64,000 bases of DNA, taken from Legionella cherrii. Its GTDB lineage: Bacteria; Pseudomonadota; Gammaproteobacteria; Legionellales; Legionellaceae. Below are positions 28,742 to 38,394 of the stretch, in pieces. The position numbers and the translations under genes were made by a program. Position 1 is the stretch's first letter; each line of letters begins with the position of its first letter. The DNA lies in the NCBI RefSeq assembly GCF_900635815.1, contig NZ_LR134173.1:1272001-1336000 (forward strand), written 5' to 3'. The notes beneath the pieces are model-generated. The model saw nothing but the letters and a program-made list of their open reading frames with translations, had not been told where the DNA came from and did not search any database.

Positions 28742-29293
28742 TTATGCATTAATGCGATTCGTTTTTTTTAAATAATTATAGGCATAAAAGCTGATTGGTA
28801 GGAGTAATGCCCAGGTAATACCCACAGAAAGATAAAAGGGATAGCTTTTTTCAATGACTACGATATTGCACGATGCCCCAATTTTATAAGCAAAAGGCAT
28901 CAAAAAAAGAATCAGTAGAAACCAAATGAAATAGTAGCGTGTGAATTTTTCATTAAGAATAATCAGATTTAATCCGAAACTTAACCAAATACAAATCATC
29001 CATGGGGCTGTAAAATAAGAACTAAAGGGATTTGCTTTAAAATAAATATAGTTTTGATGAAGCCAAATTGTGTCGGTAAGCGAACCAATAAATGCAATAA
29101 GAAATGCAAAAAAAAGGGCATTTAAATAAGGCAATCGATTAATTAATTGCCATACGATTTGCACGGCAATAATTAGAAAGCCAATAATTGGCCCAAGATA
29201 TACATTGTTTTGTGCTGCAAAATAGAAACAAGCTATCCAACACAAATAATAAGATGAAAAATGGATACACCATCCGATCCTACTTTTATTCAT
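28742..29293 (-). CDS. DUF2878 family membrane protein
   Basis: A 183-aa integral membrane protein from the ATG at 29293 (MNKSRIGWCIHFSSYYL); a longer in-frame start at 29353 lacks support. There are about six hydrophobic segments. The DUF2878 pattern is visible: WCIHF..YYLCWIACFYFAAQN, GPIIGFLIIAVQ, GSLTDTIW, PWMICIWLSFGLNL and MPFAYKIGASC. The function of this family is unknown. It stands alone between uvrA and the divergent lemA gene. Confidence 0.75.
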   Translation of the reverse strand: MNKSRIGWCIHFSSYYLCWIACFYFAAQNNVYLGPIIGFLIIAVQIVWQLINRLPYLNALFFAFLIAFIGSLTDTIWLHQNYIYFKANPFSSYFTAPWMICIWLSFGLNLIILNEKFTRYYFIWFLLILFLMPFAYKIGASCNIVVIEKSYPFYLSVGITWALLLPISFYAYNYLKKTNRINA

Positions 29294-29566
29294 CAGTTCT
29301 ACTCTTATGTTTTGGGTGTAAAAAATCCTCTCCCATTCCAATAGGCACATCATCCCAAGTGCAGCGAGGGCTCTCCTATGTTAGCGAATACCGTGCCACA
29401 GCATGGAGCCGATAACTCGGAATGACCTAGTATTTGCCTATCCCGCTTCGGTGCTCAAAAATCATACGCTTTTGTTCCACCTCGCAATATTTAGAAAGCG
29501 CGTACTGTTCTTTTTTACATTTTCGATCTATAACTAAATTGTAGGAAATTTTGCATAGGAAGAAAA

Positions 29567-30148
29567 ATGGGTACTTTTTTTATTGTTCTTATCATTATTG
29601 TAGTACTTTTATTCATATGGGCTATTAGTGTTTACAATACCCTAATTCACTTAATCGAAGCGATTAATAACGACAAAAAACAAATCGATATCCAATTAGA
29701 TCGTCGTTTTAAAGTATTTGAATCTTTGATTGAAGCTGTAAAAAAATATATGGATTACGAGCAAACTACACTAAAAGACGTGGTTGCTTTGCGGAATCAG
29801 GCTCAAGCCGCTAAAGCTGCGGGGGATGAACAAGGGCGCATTGCTGCAGAGAATCAAATTTCCCAGATTGCTTCTGGACTTAATGTAGTATTTGAACAAT
29901 ATCCTGATTTAAAAGCAAGTCAGAATGTAATGCAATTACAGGAAGAAATTGTCAATACTGAAAATAAGTTAGCTTATTCTAAGCAAGCTTATAACGATGG
30001 TATAGAGCGTTATAATGCCAAAAAGAAATCGTTCTTTGAATCCATGGTGGTCTCTTTTTTTGCTTCCTCTTTAGATAAAGATTTTGTTTATTGGGGACTT
30101 CCTGAAGAGCAGATCAAGGAAAAAGAAGACTATACCGTAAAATTTTGA
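29567..30148 (+). CDS. lemA: LemA family protein
   Basis: A 193-aa protein whose ATG follows AGGAAG. It has an N-terminal TM helix (about 3-23: FIVLIIIVVLLFIWAISVY) followed by the LemA signature YNTLIHLIEAINNDKKQIDIQLDRR and a coiled-coil region ending in ENKLAYSKQAYNDGIERYN. LemA proteins are membrane-anchored with a helical cytoplasmic or extracytoplasmic domain. In Legionella-like genomes lemA commonly sits before an M48 protease gene. Here the protease starts 9 bp after the lemA stop, so the two form an operon and may act together in membrane protein quality control (inference). Confidence 0.92.
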   Translation: MGTFFIVLIIIVVLLFIWAISVYNTLIHLIEAINNDKKQIDIQLDRRFKVFESLIEAVKKYMDYEQTTLKDVVALRNQAQAAKAAGDEQGRIAAENQISQIASGLNVVFEQYPDLKASQNVMQLQEEIVNTENKLAYSKQAYNDGIERYNAKKKSFFESMVVSFFASSLDKDFVYWGLPEEQIKEKEDYTVKF

Positions 30149-30157
30149 GTATAGGAT

Positions 30158-31180
30158 ATGGGGCTTGAAGAGTATCACGGCGGCGTAGGCAATTGGCGCG
30201 AGCAAATACGGTTAAATAAACGCAAGACACGAACAGTGATTGCTATTTTTATTGCGATTTATTTTGCTGTAGGCTTGCTTGCCGATCTATTTATTTTGCA
30301 TACAGCTTACCCGCAAGTCACTCTTGAGCGATGTTTTCTCGCATTGATTCAGCTGAAAGTTATTCCTTATGCGACCATTCTGATGGTTGGTTTTGCGGTG
30401 GTGTCATTAATGATAACGTATGCATTTTACGATCGCATCATGCTATTAGGAACGGAATATCGTGAAATAACCCCCAAAACAGCCCAAAATTTACTCGAGC
30501 AACAATTATATAATGTGGTCGAGGAAATGAAAGTTGCTGCGGGCTTGCAGTACATGCCCAAGGTTTTTATTATCGAAGCTGATTATATGAATGCTTTTGC
30601 AAGTGGCTACAGTGAAAAATCGGCAATGGTAGCAATTACTCGTGGATTAATAGGGAAATTAGACAGGGCAGAATTGCAAGCGGTGATGGCTCATGAATTA
30701 AGCCACATTCGTCATTACGATATTAAATTAACTCTGATGGTGGCAGTTTTAAGTAATATTCTTTTGATTGTAGTCGATATTTTGTTTTATTCAGCATTAT
30801 TCAGGCGCAACGACAGACGTGAAGATAACCGCCTGTTAATGGTTATAGTGGTTCTGCGTTATGTTTTACCTTTAATTACTATCCTGTTGACTTTATTCTT
30901 AAGTCGAACACGGGAATACATGGCTGATGCGGGTTGCGTGGAATTAATGCGTGACAATGAGCCTTTAGCGCGGGCGCTCCTCAAAATTAGCGCTGATCAT
31001 GCGCAACATGTGGAACAGTATACCCAAGAATACGGTAATACCCCCCACGAGCAGGTAAGACAGGCATCATATCTCTTTGATCCTTCTGATATGCAACCGG
31101 TTAAATCTTTAAGCAGTGCTTTTGCAACACATCCTTCAATTGATGCTCGTTTACGCGCTTTGGGATTTAAGCCTAAGTAA
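30158..31180 (+). CDS. M48 family membrane metalloprotease (HtpX-like)
   Basis: A 340-aa zinc protease with TM helices near residues 25-47 and 65-88, a cytoplasmic catalytic domain with MAHELSHIRHYD (HExxH, about residue 180), two further TM segments, and SRTREYMADAGCVEL with the third zinc ligand. It ends FATHPSIDARLRALG, the conserved HP-x-x-x-RL motif of HtpX. The enzyme degrades misfolded membrane proteins. It is longer than E. coli HtpX (about 290 aa) and paired with lemA, as in the LemA-M48 arrangement. Confidence 0.9.
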   Translation: MGLEEYHGGVGNWREQIRLNKRKTRTVIAIFIAIYFAVGLLADLFILHTAYPQVTLERCFLALIQLKVIPYATILMVGFAVVSLMITYAFYDRIMLLGTEYREITPKTAQNLLEQQLYNVVEEMKVAAGLQYMPKVFIIEADYMNAFASGYSEKSAMVAITRGLIGKLDRAELQAVMAHELSHIRHYDIKLTLMVAVLSNILLIVVDILFYSALFRRNDRREDNRLLMVIVVLRYVLPLITILLTLFLSRTREYMADAGCVELMRDNEPLARALLKISADHAQHVEQYTQEYGNTPHEQVRQASYLFDPSDMQPVKSLSSAFATHPSIDARLRALGFKPK

Positions 31181-31450
31181 AAAACGTTCCAAAGAAATAT
31201 AATGTCCTTTATCTCTCTATGTCTCAGTTCTTGTGCAATTTTATGTTTAAGCATATGATTATACACGAAACCTACACTGGACTATGTCAACCCGAACTTA
31301 GTGAGAGTTCTCTAGTTATCTAGTATCAGCATTATGATATGATGCTAAAATCCGGAGATCATTTATCGTAGAACTCAGGATGACAAGAGTCGTGAAAGAT
31401 TACTTATAGTCTAAAAGTTTATACCTTCTCTAAAAAGGAATTTGGATGTG

Positions 31451-32425
31451 ATGAAAATTCAGTCATTAGTTTTATCTGTTTTTTTGGTATTAAGCGGATT
31501 TTGTCTCAATGCAAGTACGCTGTCAAAGGATGGTACAAGCAATCAATTAAATAGTTCAGAATTTCTTAGAAAAATAACGCCAGAATTTCTGTATGGATAT
31601 ACCGATTTTAATTTTGATTCGACTTCAGGGACCAATTTTAACCGATACAATGGACATTCAAATCTCTATTCGGCAGGAGCAGACCATGTTTCTCTAGGCC
31701 AGACTATGATGGTGGGTGTTTATTATTTTGGAATTGATACAGAACTTTCTTCTCAATTTTTACTCACTCCTGGATCTGTAACTACCTCAGAACAGACCAT
31801 ACATAATAATACGATTTTTGGCCATTTGTTTAAAATTTTCACTCCCGAGATTTATGCTGATTTGGGTGGGGGATATGGTTTTAATAAGTTTATTACCTTT
31901 ACAGAGATAGCCACAGAGCCTGTGCCATTAATCGCTCAAGCAACTAATAATAACAACAACTGGTTTATTAGCTTTAATGGAATTTATAGAAAAATCTGGA
32001 AAAAATTTTTGATGAGAGCTAATGCCGGAGTGTTGTACAGCCAAATTGATACGGGAAGATATAATTATTTTTTCCCGGCTACTGATACCTTTCAAGTAAT
32101 TGAACCACTAACGAATAAAGCAACCTTAATTTTGGAAAATATTGAATTAGGTTATTATATTAAGCCTACGGTAATGCCTTTTCTGAGTGGTGGATTAATT
32201 CAGGTAGCACAATTTTCCAATAGTCGCGCATTGATAAATCCTGCAAGCGTCATTAATGGTTCACTCCCCCAATTGAATATGGATAAAAGTGGCTTTCGCG
32301 TAGGGGGAGGGATCGCCATAACCTATAAAAATGCAACCATCCGAGTTGAAGAAAAATATTATAATGCAAGTGGCGTGTTTCAGAGCTATCAAACTCTAGC
32401 CGCATTAGAATATCAATTTGGTTAG
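31451..32425 (+). CDS. Predicted outer-membrane beta-barrel protein
   Basis: A 324-aa protein from the ATG at 31451. It has a signal peptide (QSLVLSVFLVLSGFCLNAS), then amphipathic strands with alternating aromatic residues: YGYTDFNFDSTSG, GVYYFGIDTELSS, ADLGGGYGFNKFI, WFISFNGIYRKIW. It ends with ALEYQFG, a C-terminal aromatic-rich strand typical of outer-membrane barrels. The pattern resembles autotransporter-type or porin-like barrels, with no passenger domain. It is followed after 191 bp by a CHASE2 cyclase and a FecR-domain protein, so it may be part of an envelope-sensing group (inference). Confidence 0.65.
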   Translation: MKIQSLVLSVFLVLSGFCLNASTLSKDGTSNQLNSSEFLRKITPEFLYGYTDFNFDSTSGTNFNRYNGHSNLYSAGADHVSLGQTMMVGVYYFGIDTELSSQFLLTPGSVTTSEQTIHNNTIFGHLFKIFTPEIYADLGGGYGFNKFITFTEIATEPVPLIAQATNNNNNWFISFNGIYRKIWKKFLMRANAGVLYSQIDTGRYNYFFPATDTFQVIEPLTNKATLILENIELGYYIKPTVMPFLSGGLIQVAQFSNSRALINPASVINGSLPQLNMDKSGFRVGGGIAITYKNATIRVEEKYYNASGVFQSYQTLAALEYQFG

Positions 32426-32616
32426 GACGAGTCTCATCGTTATTCTCTTGACCAAAGCATTTTGACTTTTTGAAACCAGGCCCTAGGTATAGAACTTGAT
32501 AGCGTCAACTATTATGATTAAGACAAGGCGCAAAAGAATGAGGCGAAGATGTTATAGGGCTCTATATCTTTGCATACATTCAGTGTTGTGGCGAAGCGTA
32601 TTAAGGACGATATCTC

Positions 32617-34860
32617 GTGAAGAAGAAACATTATTTTTCGCCTAAAGCTATGAAATCTAAATGGATACAAATCCTTTTAGGTCTCTTCTGGGTGGCTCTA
32701 ATTTATTGCACGGATGTCATTCAAATCCCACTTCTAAGTTCATTTATTACTCAATTAGACTATCGAACCTATGATCAAGTGGTTCAATTAAACTGGCGTC
32801 CTCATCAAACAATTCCTCGAGTTGTTATCATTGATATTGATAATAAATCAGTACAACAAGAAGGCCGATGGCCTTGGTCTCGAGACAAGATGGCTGATTT
32901 AATTAATCAATTAAAGAAAAATGGGGTCGTCACGATTGCAACAGATATTGTTATGGCAGAGGCAGAGGTAAATTATGCAATTGGTTTAAAAAATGAATTA
33001 AATAAATTAATGCCTCAATTGTCCCTGGAACAAAAGCAATTACCTAATTTGCTCGAGCAGATTGCCCCCAAAGTAGACAATGATCGTATTTTGGCTCAGG
33101 CATTGATGGATCATAATGTGGTATTAGGCTTTTTGTTTCATAATGACACGCAAATTAGGAAAGGGGTGTTACCTCCTCCTTTAACTAATCCAGAGAATCA
33201 ATATTTATGCAGAGATCATCTTCCTCTTCATCAATTCTCTGGATATAACGGGTGTTTACCCTTATTTCTGAATGCATCCACGCACGCGGGTACGGTGACC
33301 AACGTACCTGATCTGGATGGGACAATACGACATGGGCTTATGTTAGCCAGTTATGATAACAGGCTCTATCCAACTTTAGCTCTTGCAACGGCCATGAATT
33401 ATTTAATGGCGCATCACATAGAACTTAAAATTCATGATCATCGATTATATGGAATACAAATGGGGAATGTATTTATCCCTACAAACTCGCGCGGACAAAT
33501 TCTTATTCCATTTTGGGGACAAATTGGGACACTTAATTATTATTCTGCGACGGATGTTATCCAAGGTAAAATTAACCCAGACGAATTGCAAGGAGCCATT
33601 GCTATCATTGGTTCAACAATCATCCTTTTGGCCGATCTGCACCAATCTCCGGTTGCCCAATCGTTTCCTGGTGTTGAGATGGTAGGGAATATGGTTCAAG
33701 GTATTGTTGGACAGCAATTGGTATCAGAATTTGATTGGAGGACTACTCAAGGAAGAGTGTATTTAGTATTGATTGGATTATTTTTTACCTTTTTAATCTC
33801 TTCCTTGAGTGTTTCCGGAATGTTGATTCTTGCAGTAATTAGTATTATCGGTATTCGGGGTTTATCAATCTATCTCTTTGTATCCCAAAGTTTCTATCTC
33901 CCAATAGCACTTATGTTAACCTTAGTCGTACTGATTACCATAACGAATTATGCTTATTTATTTATCATTGAAAGAAAACAAAAAAGAAAAATAAATCAGT
34001 TGTTTGGTCAATATGTCCCAGAAGCATATGTTAAAGAACTAATCGAATCTCCTGATCAATACAGTATGGAAGGACAAGAACGTAACATGACGGTTCTATT
34101 TAGTGACATACGTAATTTTACAGGAGTGAGTGAAACGTTAGATGCATCTCATGTGAAGCGGCTATTAAATGCTTTTTTTACGCCAATCACTGAAATCATT
34201 TTTAGCTTTAGAGGAACGATTGATAAATATGTAGGTGATATGATTGTCGCGTTTTGGGGGGCTCCTATACATGATGAAGAACATGCATTTCATGCCATAA
34301 GTTGCGCGTTAACCATAGCCAAGCGTTTACCAGAAATTAATGTAACAATGCTAGAAAAAGACTTACCGACGGTGAATATCGGTATTGGCTTAGCAACAGG
34401 AATGATGAATGTCGGTGACATGGGTTCAGAGTTTCGCCGTGCTTATACAGTCATTGGAGATACAGTGAATCTTGCTTCTCGATTACAAGATTTAACGAAA
34501 TTTTATCAGGTGACTATTCTAGTGAGTGATGGAACACGTACGGGACAAAATCAATTTGTCTGGAGAATCATCGATAAAATTACAGTTAAGGGAAGAAAAA
34601 GTGGGTTGGTTATCTACCAACCTCTGGGCAGGGTGAATGAAGTTTCTGAGGAAGTTTTAACGGAGCTCAAAGAGTACCATCAAGCTTTGGGTGAGTATTC
34701 CGCACAGAACTGGACTTCTGCAGAAAAAAAATTTGCCTTGCTAAAAACCAAATTTCCCGATGTTTATTTATATCAGATGTATCATGAACGCAGTAAAGCG
34801 TTCATGAAAACTCCGCCTCCTGATAACTGGGATGGGGTTTATACGCACCTGCATAAATAA
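32617..34860 (+). CDS. CHASE2-domain class III adenylate cyclase
   Basis: A 747-aa sensor enzyme starting at GTG (32617) behind AAGGA. It has TM1 (about 16-36), then a periplasmic CHASE2 domain (about 45-375) with VVIIDIDNKS and GRWPWSRDKMADLI. Three TM helices follow (about 385-455), then a cytoplasmic class III cyclase domain (about 485-660). Catalytic features are MTVLFSDIRNFT with the first metal Asp, DKYVGDMIVAFWG with the second metal Asp and an adenine-type Lys, and YTVIGDTVNLASRL with the base-binding Asp and transition-state Arg. These point to ATP as substrate and cAMP as product. A 75-residue helical tail follows. It is next to a FecR gene, a common CHASE2 partnership. Confidence 0.92.
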   Translation: MKKKHYFSPKAMKSKWIQILLGLFWVALIYCTDVIQIPLLSSFITQLDYRTYDQVVQLNWRPHQTIPRVVIIDIDNKSVQQEGRWPWSRDKMADLINQLKKNGVVTIATDIVMAEAEVNYAIGLKNELNKLMPQLSLEQKQLPNLLEQIAPKVDNDRILAQALMDHNVVLGFLFHNDTQIRKGVLPPPLTNPENQYLCRDHLPLHQFSGYNGCLPLFLNASTHAGTVTNVPDLDGTIRHGLMLASYDNRLYPTLALATAMNYLMAHHIELKIHDHRLYGIQMGNVFIPTNSRGQILIPFWGQIGTLNYYSATDVIQGKINPDELQGAIAIIGSTIILLADLHQSPVAQSFPGVEMVGNMVQGIVGQQLVSEFDWRTTQGRVYLVLIGLFFTFLISSLSVSGMLILAVISIIGIRGLSIYLFVSQSFYLPIALMLTLVVLITITNYAYLFIIERKQKRKINQLFGQYVPEAYVKELIESPDQYSMEGQERNMTVLFSDIRNFTGVSETLDASHVKRLLNAFFTPITEIIFSFRGTIDKYVGDMIVAFWGAPIHDEEHAFHAISCALTIAKRLPEINVTMLEKDLPTVNIGIGLATGMMNVGDMGSEFRRAYTVIGDTVNLASRLQDLTKFYQVTILVSDGTRTGQNQFVWRIIDKITVKGRKSGLVIYQPLGRVNEVSEEVLTELKEYHQALGEYSAQNWTSAEKKFALLKTKFPDVYLYQMYHERSKAFMKTPPPDNWDGVYTHLHK

Positions 34861-34955
34861 TTTTTCATTATCTTATGACAAGATTAATGAATAAGGATAG
34901 GCTTATGCTCAGTACCCATAACTATTTTTAATGGAAAAATTGTACAGGAATCTAT

Positions 34956-35693
34956 ATGAAAAAAATAATAATTACAGGGTTATTCATGTTAGCCAGTCAA
35001 GTATTTGCTCAATCTGCTGCTACTGTTTTGTTCACCCAGAAAAAAGTGATCGCCAATCATAATGGTGTTGAGCGTGTGCTGTCTCGTGGCTCGGCTTTGG
35101 ATCCTGGTGATGAAGTGATTACAGGTGATGGTGCGGCCGCGAGCCTCCAATATACAAATGGCGCATTAGTTAACATCGGCAACAATTCAAATTATAAAAT
35201 TCTGGCGTATTCGCCCAAGGAGTCAGTGCAAATTAAGGCGGAATTGAGTAAGGGTAAGGCAGAAATAAAAACTCCGGAAAAAATTAAGGAGTCACTTAAA
35301 ACGCCAATTTTATCACTTGCAATACTTGGAACCGATGTGCGTATCTACGTCCCTTCGCACAGCATGACCTATATCGAGGTGATTGAAGGACTTGTTTTGG
35401 CCAGAAATGAATACCTTCGACCAGGAGCAAGTGTTCGTGTTACTGCAGATAAGATTGTTAATGCTCCTTTCCCTAAAGAGGGGGAAGTCACAACGACCGC
35501 GGATGTGGTATCAGTCACCACTGGGGCCGGGAAGACAGTCACTAATGATGCTGGGAGTGGTGTTGATAGTGTATCCTATCTTTCTACAGCGCAAGTAACC
35601 GCGACGTCAACTTCTACGGCAACACAAGCTGCGCAAGCTGCTGCAATAGCAGATATTTCCATAATTTGCCTGACTCCGGGATCTCTCGGGTGA
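34956..35693 (+). CDS. FecR-domain periplasmic protein
   Basis: A 245-aa secreted protein with AGGA 6 nt before its ATG and a signal peptide ending VFAQS. Residues 22-150 match the FecR domain: VLSRGSALDPGDEVITGDGAAASLQY and SLAILGTDVRIYVPS, then IEVIEGLVLAR. In CHASE2-cyclase neighbourhoods such proteins are thought to bind peptidoglycan or polysaccharide, or to pass a signal to the CHASE2 domain. The C-terminus is Thr/Ala rich (TATSTSTATQAAQAAAIAD) and ends soon after. It lies 95 bp after the cyclase gene. Confidence 0.8.
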   Translation: MKKIIITGLFMLASQVFAQSAATVLFTQKKVIANHNGVERVLSRGSALDPGDEVITGDGAAASLQYTNGALVNIGNNSNYKILAYSPKESVQIKAELSKGKAEIKTPEKIKESLKTPILSLAILGTDVRIYVPSHSMTYIEVIEGLVLARNEYLRPGASVRVTADKIVNAPFPKEGEVTTTADVVSVTTGAGKTVTNDAGSGVDSVSYLSTAQVTATSTSTATQAAQAAAIADISIICLTPGSLG

Positions 35694-35747
35694 AGCCTGA
35701 TTGGTTGCAAACGGAGGTGTGATTTAAAGTCTCATCCCGGTTGCACG

Positions 35748-35817
35748 GTTGGGCCTTGGCCCGACCATTCTTTGATGGGTTACTCTCGAGCAAAATGCTG
35801 TTGGGCGAAGGCCCAAC
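35748..35817. repeat. Two closely related GC-rich hairpins
   Basis: Two hairpins with the same arm sequence lie 44 bp apart in the gap after the FecR gene. The first is GTTGGGCC-TT-GGCCCGAC (35748-35765, one G-U pair) and the second is GTTGGGC-GAAG-GCCCAAC (35800-35817, perfect). The context GTTGGGC...GCCCAAC suggests a small dispersed extragenic repeat. The gap also separates convergent transcription units, so the pair may help terminate. No gene is visible between 35694 and 35942. Confidence 0.5.
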
Positions 35818-35942
35818 CTAGGTCTTCTTATTGGAGATGAACGCTTGTAGCACATGCCTTTTGATGCCACTCTGCGCACTCCGGCCAGTGTATCACGTCT
35901 TCTCCTGATTCTGCGGACAACTCCGGGAACAGATGGAGACGA

Positions 35943-36716
35943 TTATTCGCGAAAGCCTACCCCTTTTTTTAATAAAATCATGTTGAGGAGCGTGAGTAAT
36001 GCCAACATAAGGACAATAATTGCCATGGCTAAAGATGTATTGACTTCACTTTGACCAATCATCGCATTTCTAAGCGCATTGACCATATAGAGAATAGGAT
36101 TAAGCCAAGAAATTTTTTGCCAGAATTCAGGAAGCATGTTGATACTGTAAAATACTCCGCCTAAATAGGTGAGGGGGGTGAGCACAAAGGTTGGAATAAT
36201 CATAATATCATCAAAGTTTCGGGCCACCATGGCATTGGTAAAACCTGCCAGAGAAAATACGGCAGATACCAGCAATACAACCAGCAGCGTCATCGGCAAA
36301 TGGCCTAGCTCAATAGTTAAGAAAAGACTCGCAATAATATAGACCAATGCAGCAACGATTAATCCTCTAAATACTCCTCCCAAAACATATCCAAGCAGCA
36401 GGAGACTGTTATGCATTGGACTTACGAGCATTTCATCAATACTTTTTTGAAAGCGGACGCTATAAAGTGAGGAGGATACATTTCCATAGGAATTGACAAT
36501 GACTGACATCATAATCAATCCAGGAGCAATGAACATTGGATAACTGACCCCTTGAATCGAGCCGATACGAGGACCAATTAAACTACCAAAGATGAGAAAA
36601 TAAAGTGTCGTCGTAATCACTGGCGGTAAAAAAACTTGAGTTGAAATGCGAAACATACGAACTAATTCGCGTCTAACCAAAGTATATAATGCGATAATTT
36701 GTTTTTTAATGGCCAT
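35943..36716 (-). CDS. yadH: ABC-2 type transporter permease (YadH-like)
   Basis: A 257-aa inner-membrane permease with six predicted TM helices. The N-terminal region has ALYTLVRRELVRMFRISTQVFLPPVI and GSLIGPRIGSIQGVSYPMFIAPGLI, characteristic of YadH/ABC-2 permeases. It ends PILYMVNALRNAMIGQSEVN and a basic tail. The start overlaps the end of the ATPase gene by 11 bp, so the two are coupled. In E. coli yadGH is an exporter of unknown substrate; the name here is by family. Confidence 0.85.
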   Translation of the reverse strand: MAIKKQIIALYTLVRRELVRMFRISTQVFLPPVITTTLYFLIFGSLIGPRIGSIQGVSYPMFIAPGLIMMSVIVNSYGNVSSSLYSVRFQKSIDEMLVSPMHNSLLLLGYVLGGVFRGLIVAALVYIIASLFLTIELGHLPMTLLVVLLVSAVFSLAGFTNAMVARNFDDIMIIPTFVLTPLTYLGGVFYSINMLPEFWQKISWLNPILYMVNALRNAMIGQSEVNTSLAMAIIVLMLALLTLLNMILLKKGVGFRE

Positions 36717-37620
36717 TTTTTATCAGATCCAAAAAGAGTTCTTCTAAGCGATTCGTTTTATTACGCATACTATGAATTTTTATGCCGTTTTGTGTGAACA
36801 GGGCGAATGCATCATTTAAATTCAAATGGTTATCGACTCGGAGTTCTATTGTAGTGCTATCGATCAAAGTCGGTTTAAAGGGATGTAAATCGGGTAAAAG
36901 ATCGATACGGTTTTCTGTGTTGAAAATAAACGTTTGATGGCGTAGGGTTTGTAACAACGCCTTCATCGACGTATTTTTTATTATTTCCCCTTGATCAATG
37001 ATGGCAATGTTTTTACACAGTTGTTCTGCTTCTTCCAGATAATGAGTGGTGAGAATAATGGTTGTCCCTTCTGCATTGGTTCGGGTTAGGAATTCCCACA
37101 TACTGTGACGGATTTCTATATCGACACCAGCCGTAGGCTCATCAAGAATCAATACCTTAGGTTGGTGAACTAAGGCTCTGGCGATCATGAGTCGACGTTT
37201 CATTCCTCCCGATAAATGGCGTGCTATTGAATTTCTTTTTTCCCAGAGGCCTAATTGCTGTAGTAGGGACTCAACTCGGGGTTGTGCGCATTTTCGTGAA
37301 ATTCCATAGTAGCCGGCTTGATTTAGGAGAGTTTGTTCACAGGTTTCAAAAATATTGAGATTGATTTCTTGGGGTACAAGTCCTAAACACGATTTGGCTT
37401 TCTCCGCTTCCTTTTCTAAATCATAACCATGAATACTGATGCTACCCGATGTCTTATTAAGTAATGTCGTAATTAAACCAATGGTAGTTGATTTTCCCGC
37501 GCCGTTAGCACCCAATAAAGCAAAAAAATCACCCTGGTTTATGGTTAAATCAATGCCCTTTACGGCTTGTACCCCATTTGCATAGGTTTTATATAACTGT
37601 TTGATGTCTAAGGCGTGCAT
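36706..37620 (-). CDS. yadG: ABC transporter ATPase (YadG-like)
   Basis: A 304-aa ATPase with Walker A LLGANGAGKSTT (about 34), Q-loop LGLVPQEINL, signature RHLSGGMKRRLMIARAL, Walker B VLILDEPTAGVDIE and an H-loop TTHYLEEAE. The C-terminal 80 residues match the accessory domain of YadG-like exporters. It is co-transcribed with the overlapping permease. No outer-membrane or adaptor gene is adjacent, in contrast to the ABC export locus at 42.6-49.5 kb. Confidence 0.9.
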   Translation of the reverse strand: MHALDIKQLYKTYANGVQAVKGIDLTINQGDFFALLGANGAGKSTTIGLITTLLNKTSGSISIHGYDLEKEAEKAKSCLGLVPQEINLNIFETCEQTLLNQAGYYGISRKCAQPRVESLLQQLGLWEKRNSIARHLSGGMKRRLMIARALVHQPKVLILDEPTAGVDIEIRHSMWEFLTRTNAEGTTIILTTHYLEEAEQLCKNIAIIDQGEIIKNTSMKALLQTLRHQTFIFNTENRIDLLPDLHPFKPTLIDSTTIELRVDNHLNLNDAFALFTQNGIKIHSMRNKTNRLEELFLDLIKNGH

Positions 37621-37743
37621 AGCGATTTAGTGAAAATAAAAAGATTATTATACACAATAATCCTATTATTTCGCGAGTCATTACTCCCTCCCCCAAATGC
37701 AGGGGGAGCTCCCTTCGTAACACGATGCCGCCGTTTTGAGATT

Positions 37744-38394
37744 CTACCCTTGGAATGAGGTGAGTGAATTGGAGAACTCGCTCCGATTCAATAAACAAGA
37801 CGATTGAGTTTTCATCCAACCCGTAATGCTGTAGCGAGGTTGATGCGTAACGCAAACCTCGTGAGGTAATTCGCTATTAAAACAGATGAAGCGATTTTCG
37901 GAGGGTAAAACCTTTTTAAGCAATTGATCTTCTGTATTGTAGAGTTTTAACTCCCCACCAAATTCAGGTTCCCAATTATGATTTAAATAATAGACACAGG
38001 AGATTTTTCGTGTTTTTTGGGTAGCAAACTGATCGACATGTTTTTTATAAAAGGTGCCAGGCTGATAGGCAGCAAAATGGGTTTCAAATTCATGCAAACC
38101 TAAAAAGAGTGACTGATTCAATATTTGAGCTAAATACTGCATTTGCTTTAAGAAAATTTGTATTGTCGGATGGCTCTCATATTCATCCAACCAAAAAATT
38201 TCATCAGAGCGAATGATCTCATTATGGTGCGAATCCAATCTACGGCCAATTTTAGCTCCTCGAAATTGCCCTTGCTCATACAATTCTTGTGCTACTACTC
38301 GTAATGAGCGGCATTGGTTGGGTTCTAAAAAACCATCGATAATATAAAACCCCTGAGTACAAAGGTTCTGAATAAGTTGTTCTGAATCAATCAA
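37744..38394 (-). CDS. 2OG-Fe(II) oxygenase (prolyl-4-hydroxylase-like)
   Basis: A 216-aa cytosolic dioxygenase. The iron-binding triad is visible: H-x-D in KKHVDQF (about residue 130) and the distal His in ELPHEV (about 178), followed by the 2-oxoglutarate Arg in PRYSITGW. The N-terminal FYIIDGFLEPNQCRSLR fits the P4Hc/2OG-FeII family. Its ATG overlaps the stop of the metallopeptidase gene (ATGA), so they are co-translated. The substrate may be a protein or small molecule. Similar bacterial enzymes hydroxylate translation factors or ribosomal proteins, but this is not shown here. Confidence 0.85.
   Translation of the reverse strand: MIDSEQLIQNLCTQGFYIIDGFLEPNQCRSLRVVAQELYEQGQFRGAKIGRRLDSHHNEIIRSDEIFWLDEYESHPTIQIFLKQMQYLAQILNQSLFLGLHEFETHFAAYQPGTFYKKHVDQFATQKTRKISCVYYLNHNWEPEFGGELKLYNTEDQLLKKVLPSENRFICFNSELPHEVCVTHQPRYSITGWMKTQSSCLLNRSEFSNSLTSFQG

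Noticed and set aside
37688..37708. CTCCCCC/GGGGGAG hairpin between the oxygenase and ABC ATPase genes
   Set aside because: A short GC-rich stem without a T-run on the minus strand; not enough to call a terminator.
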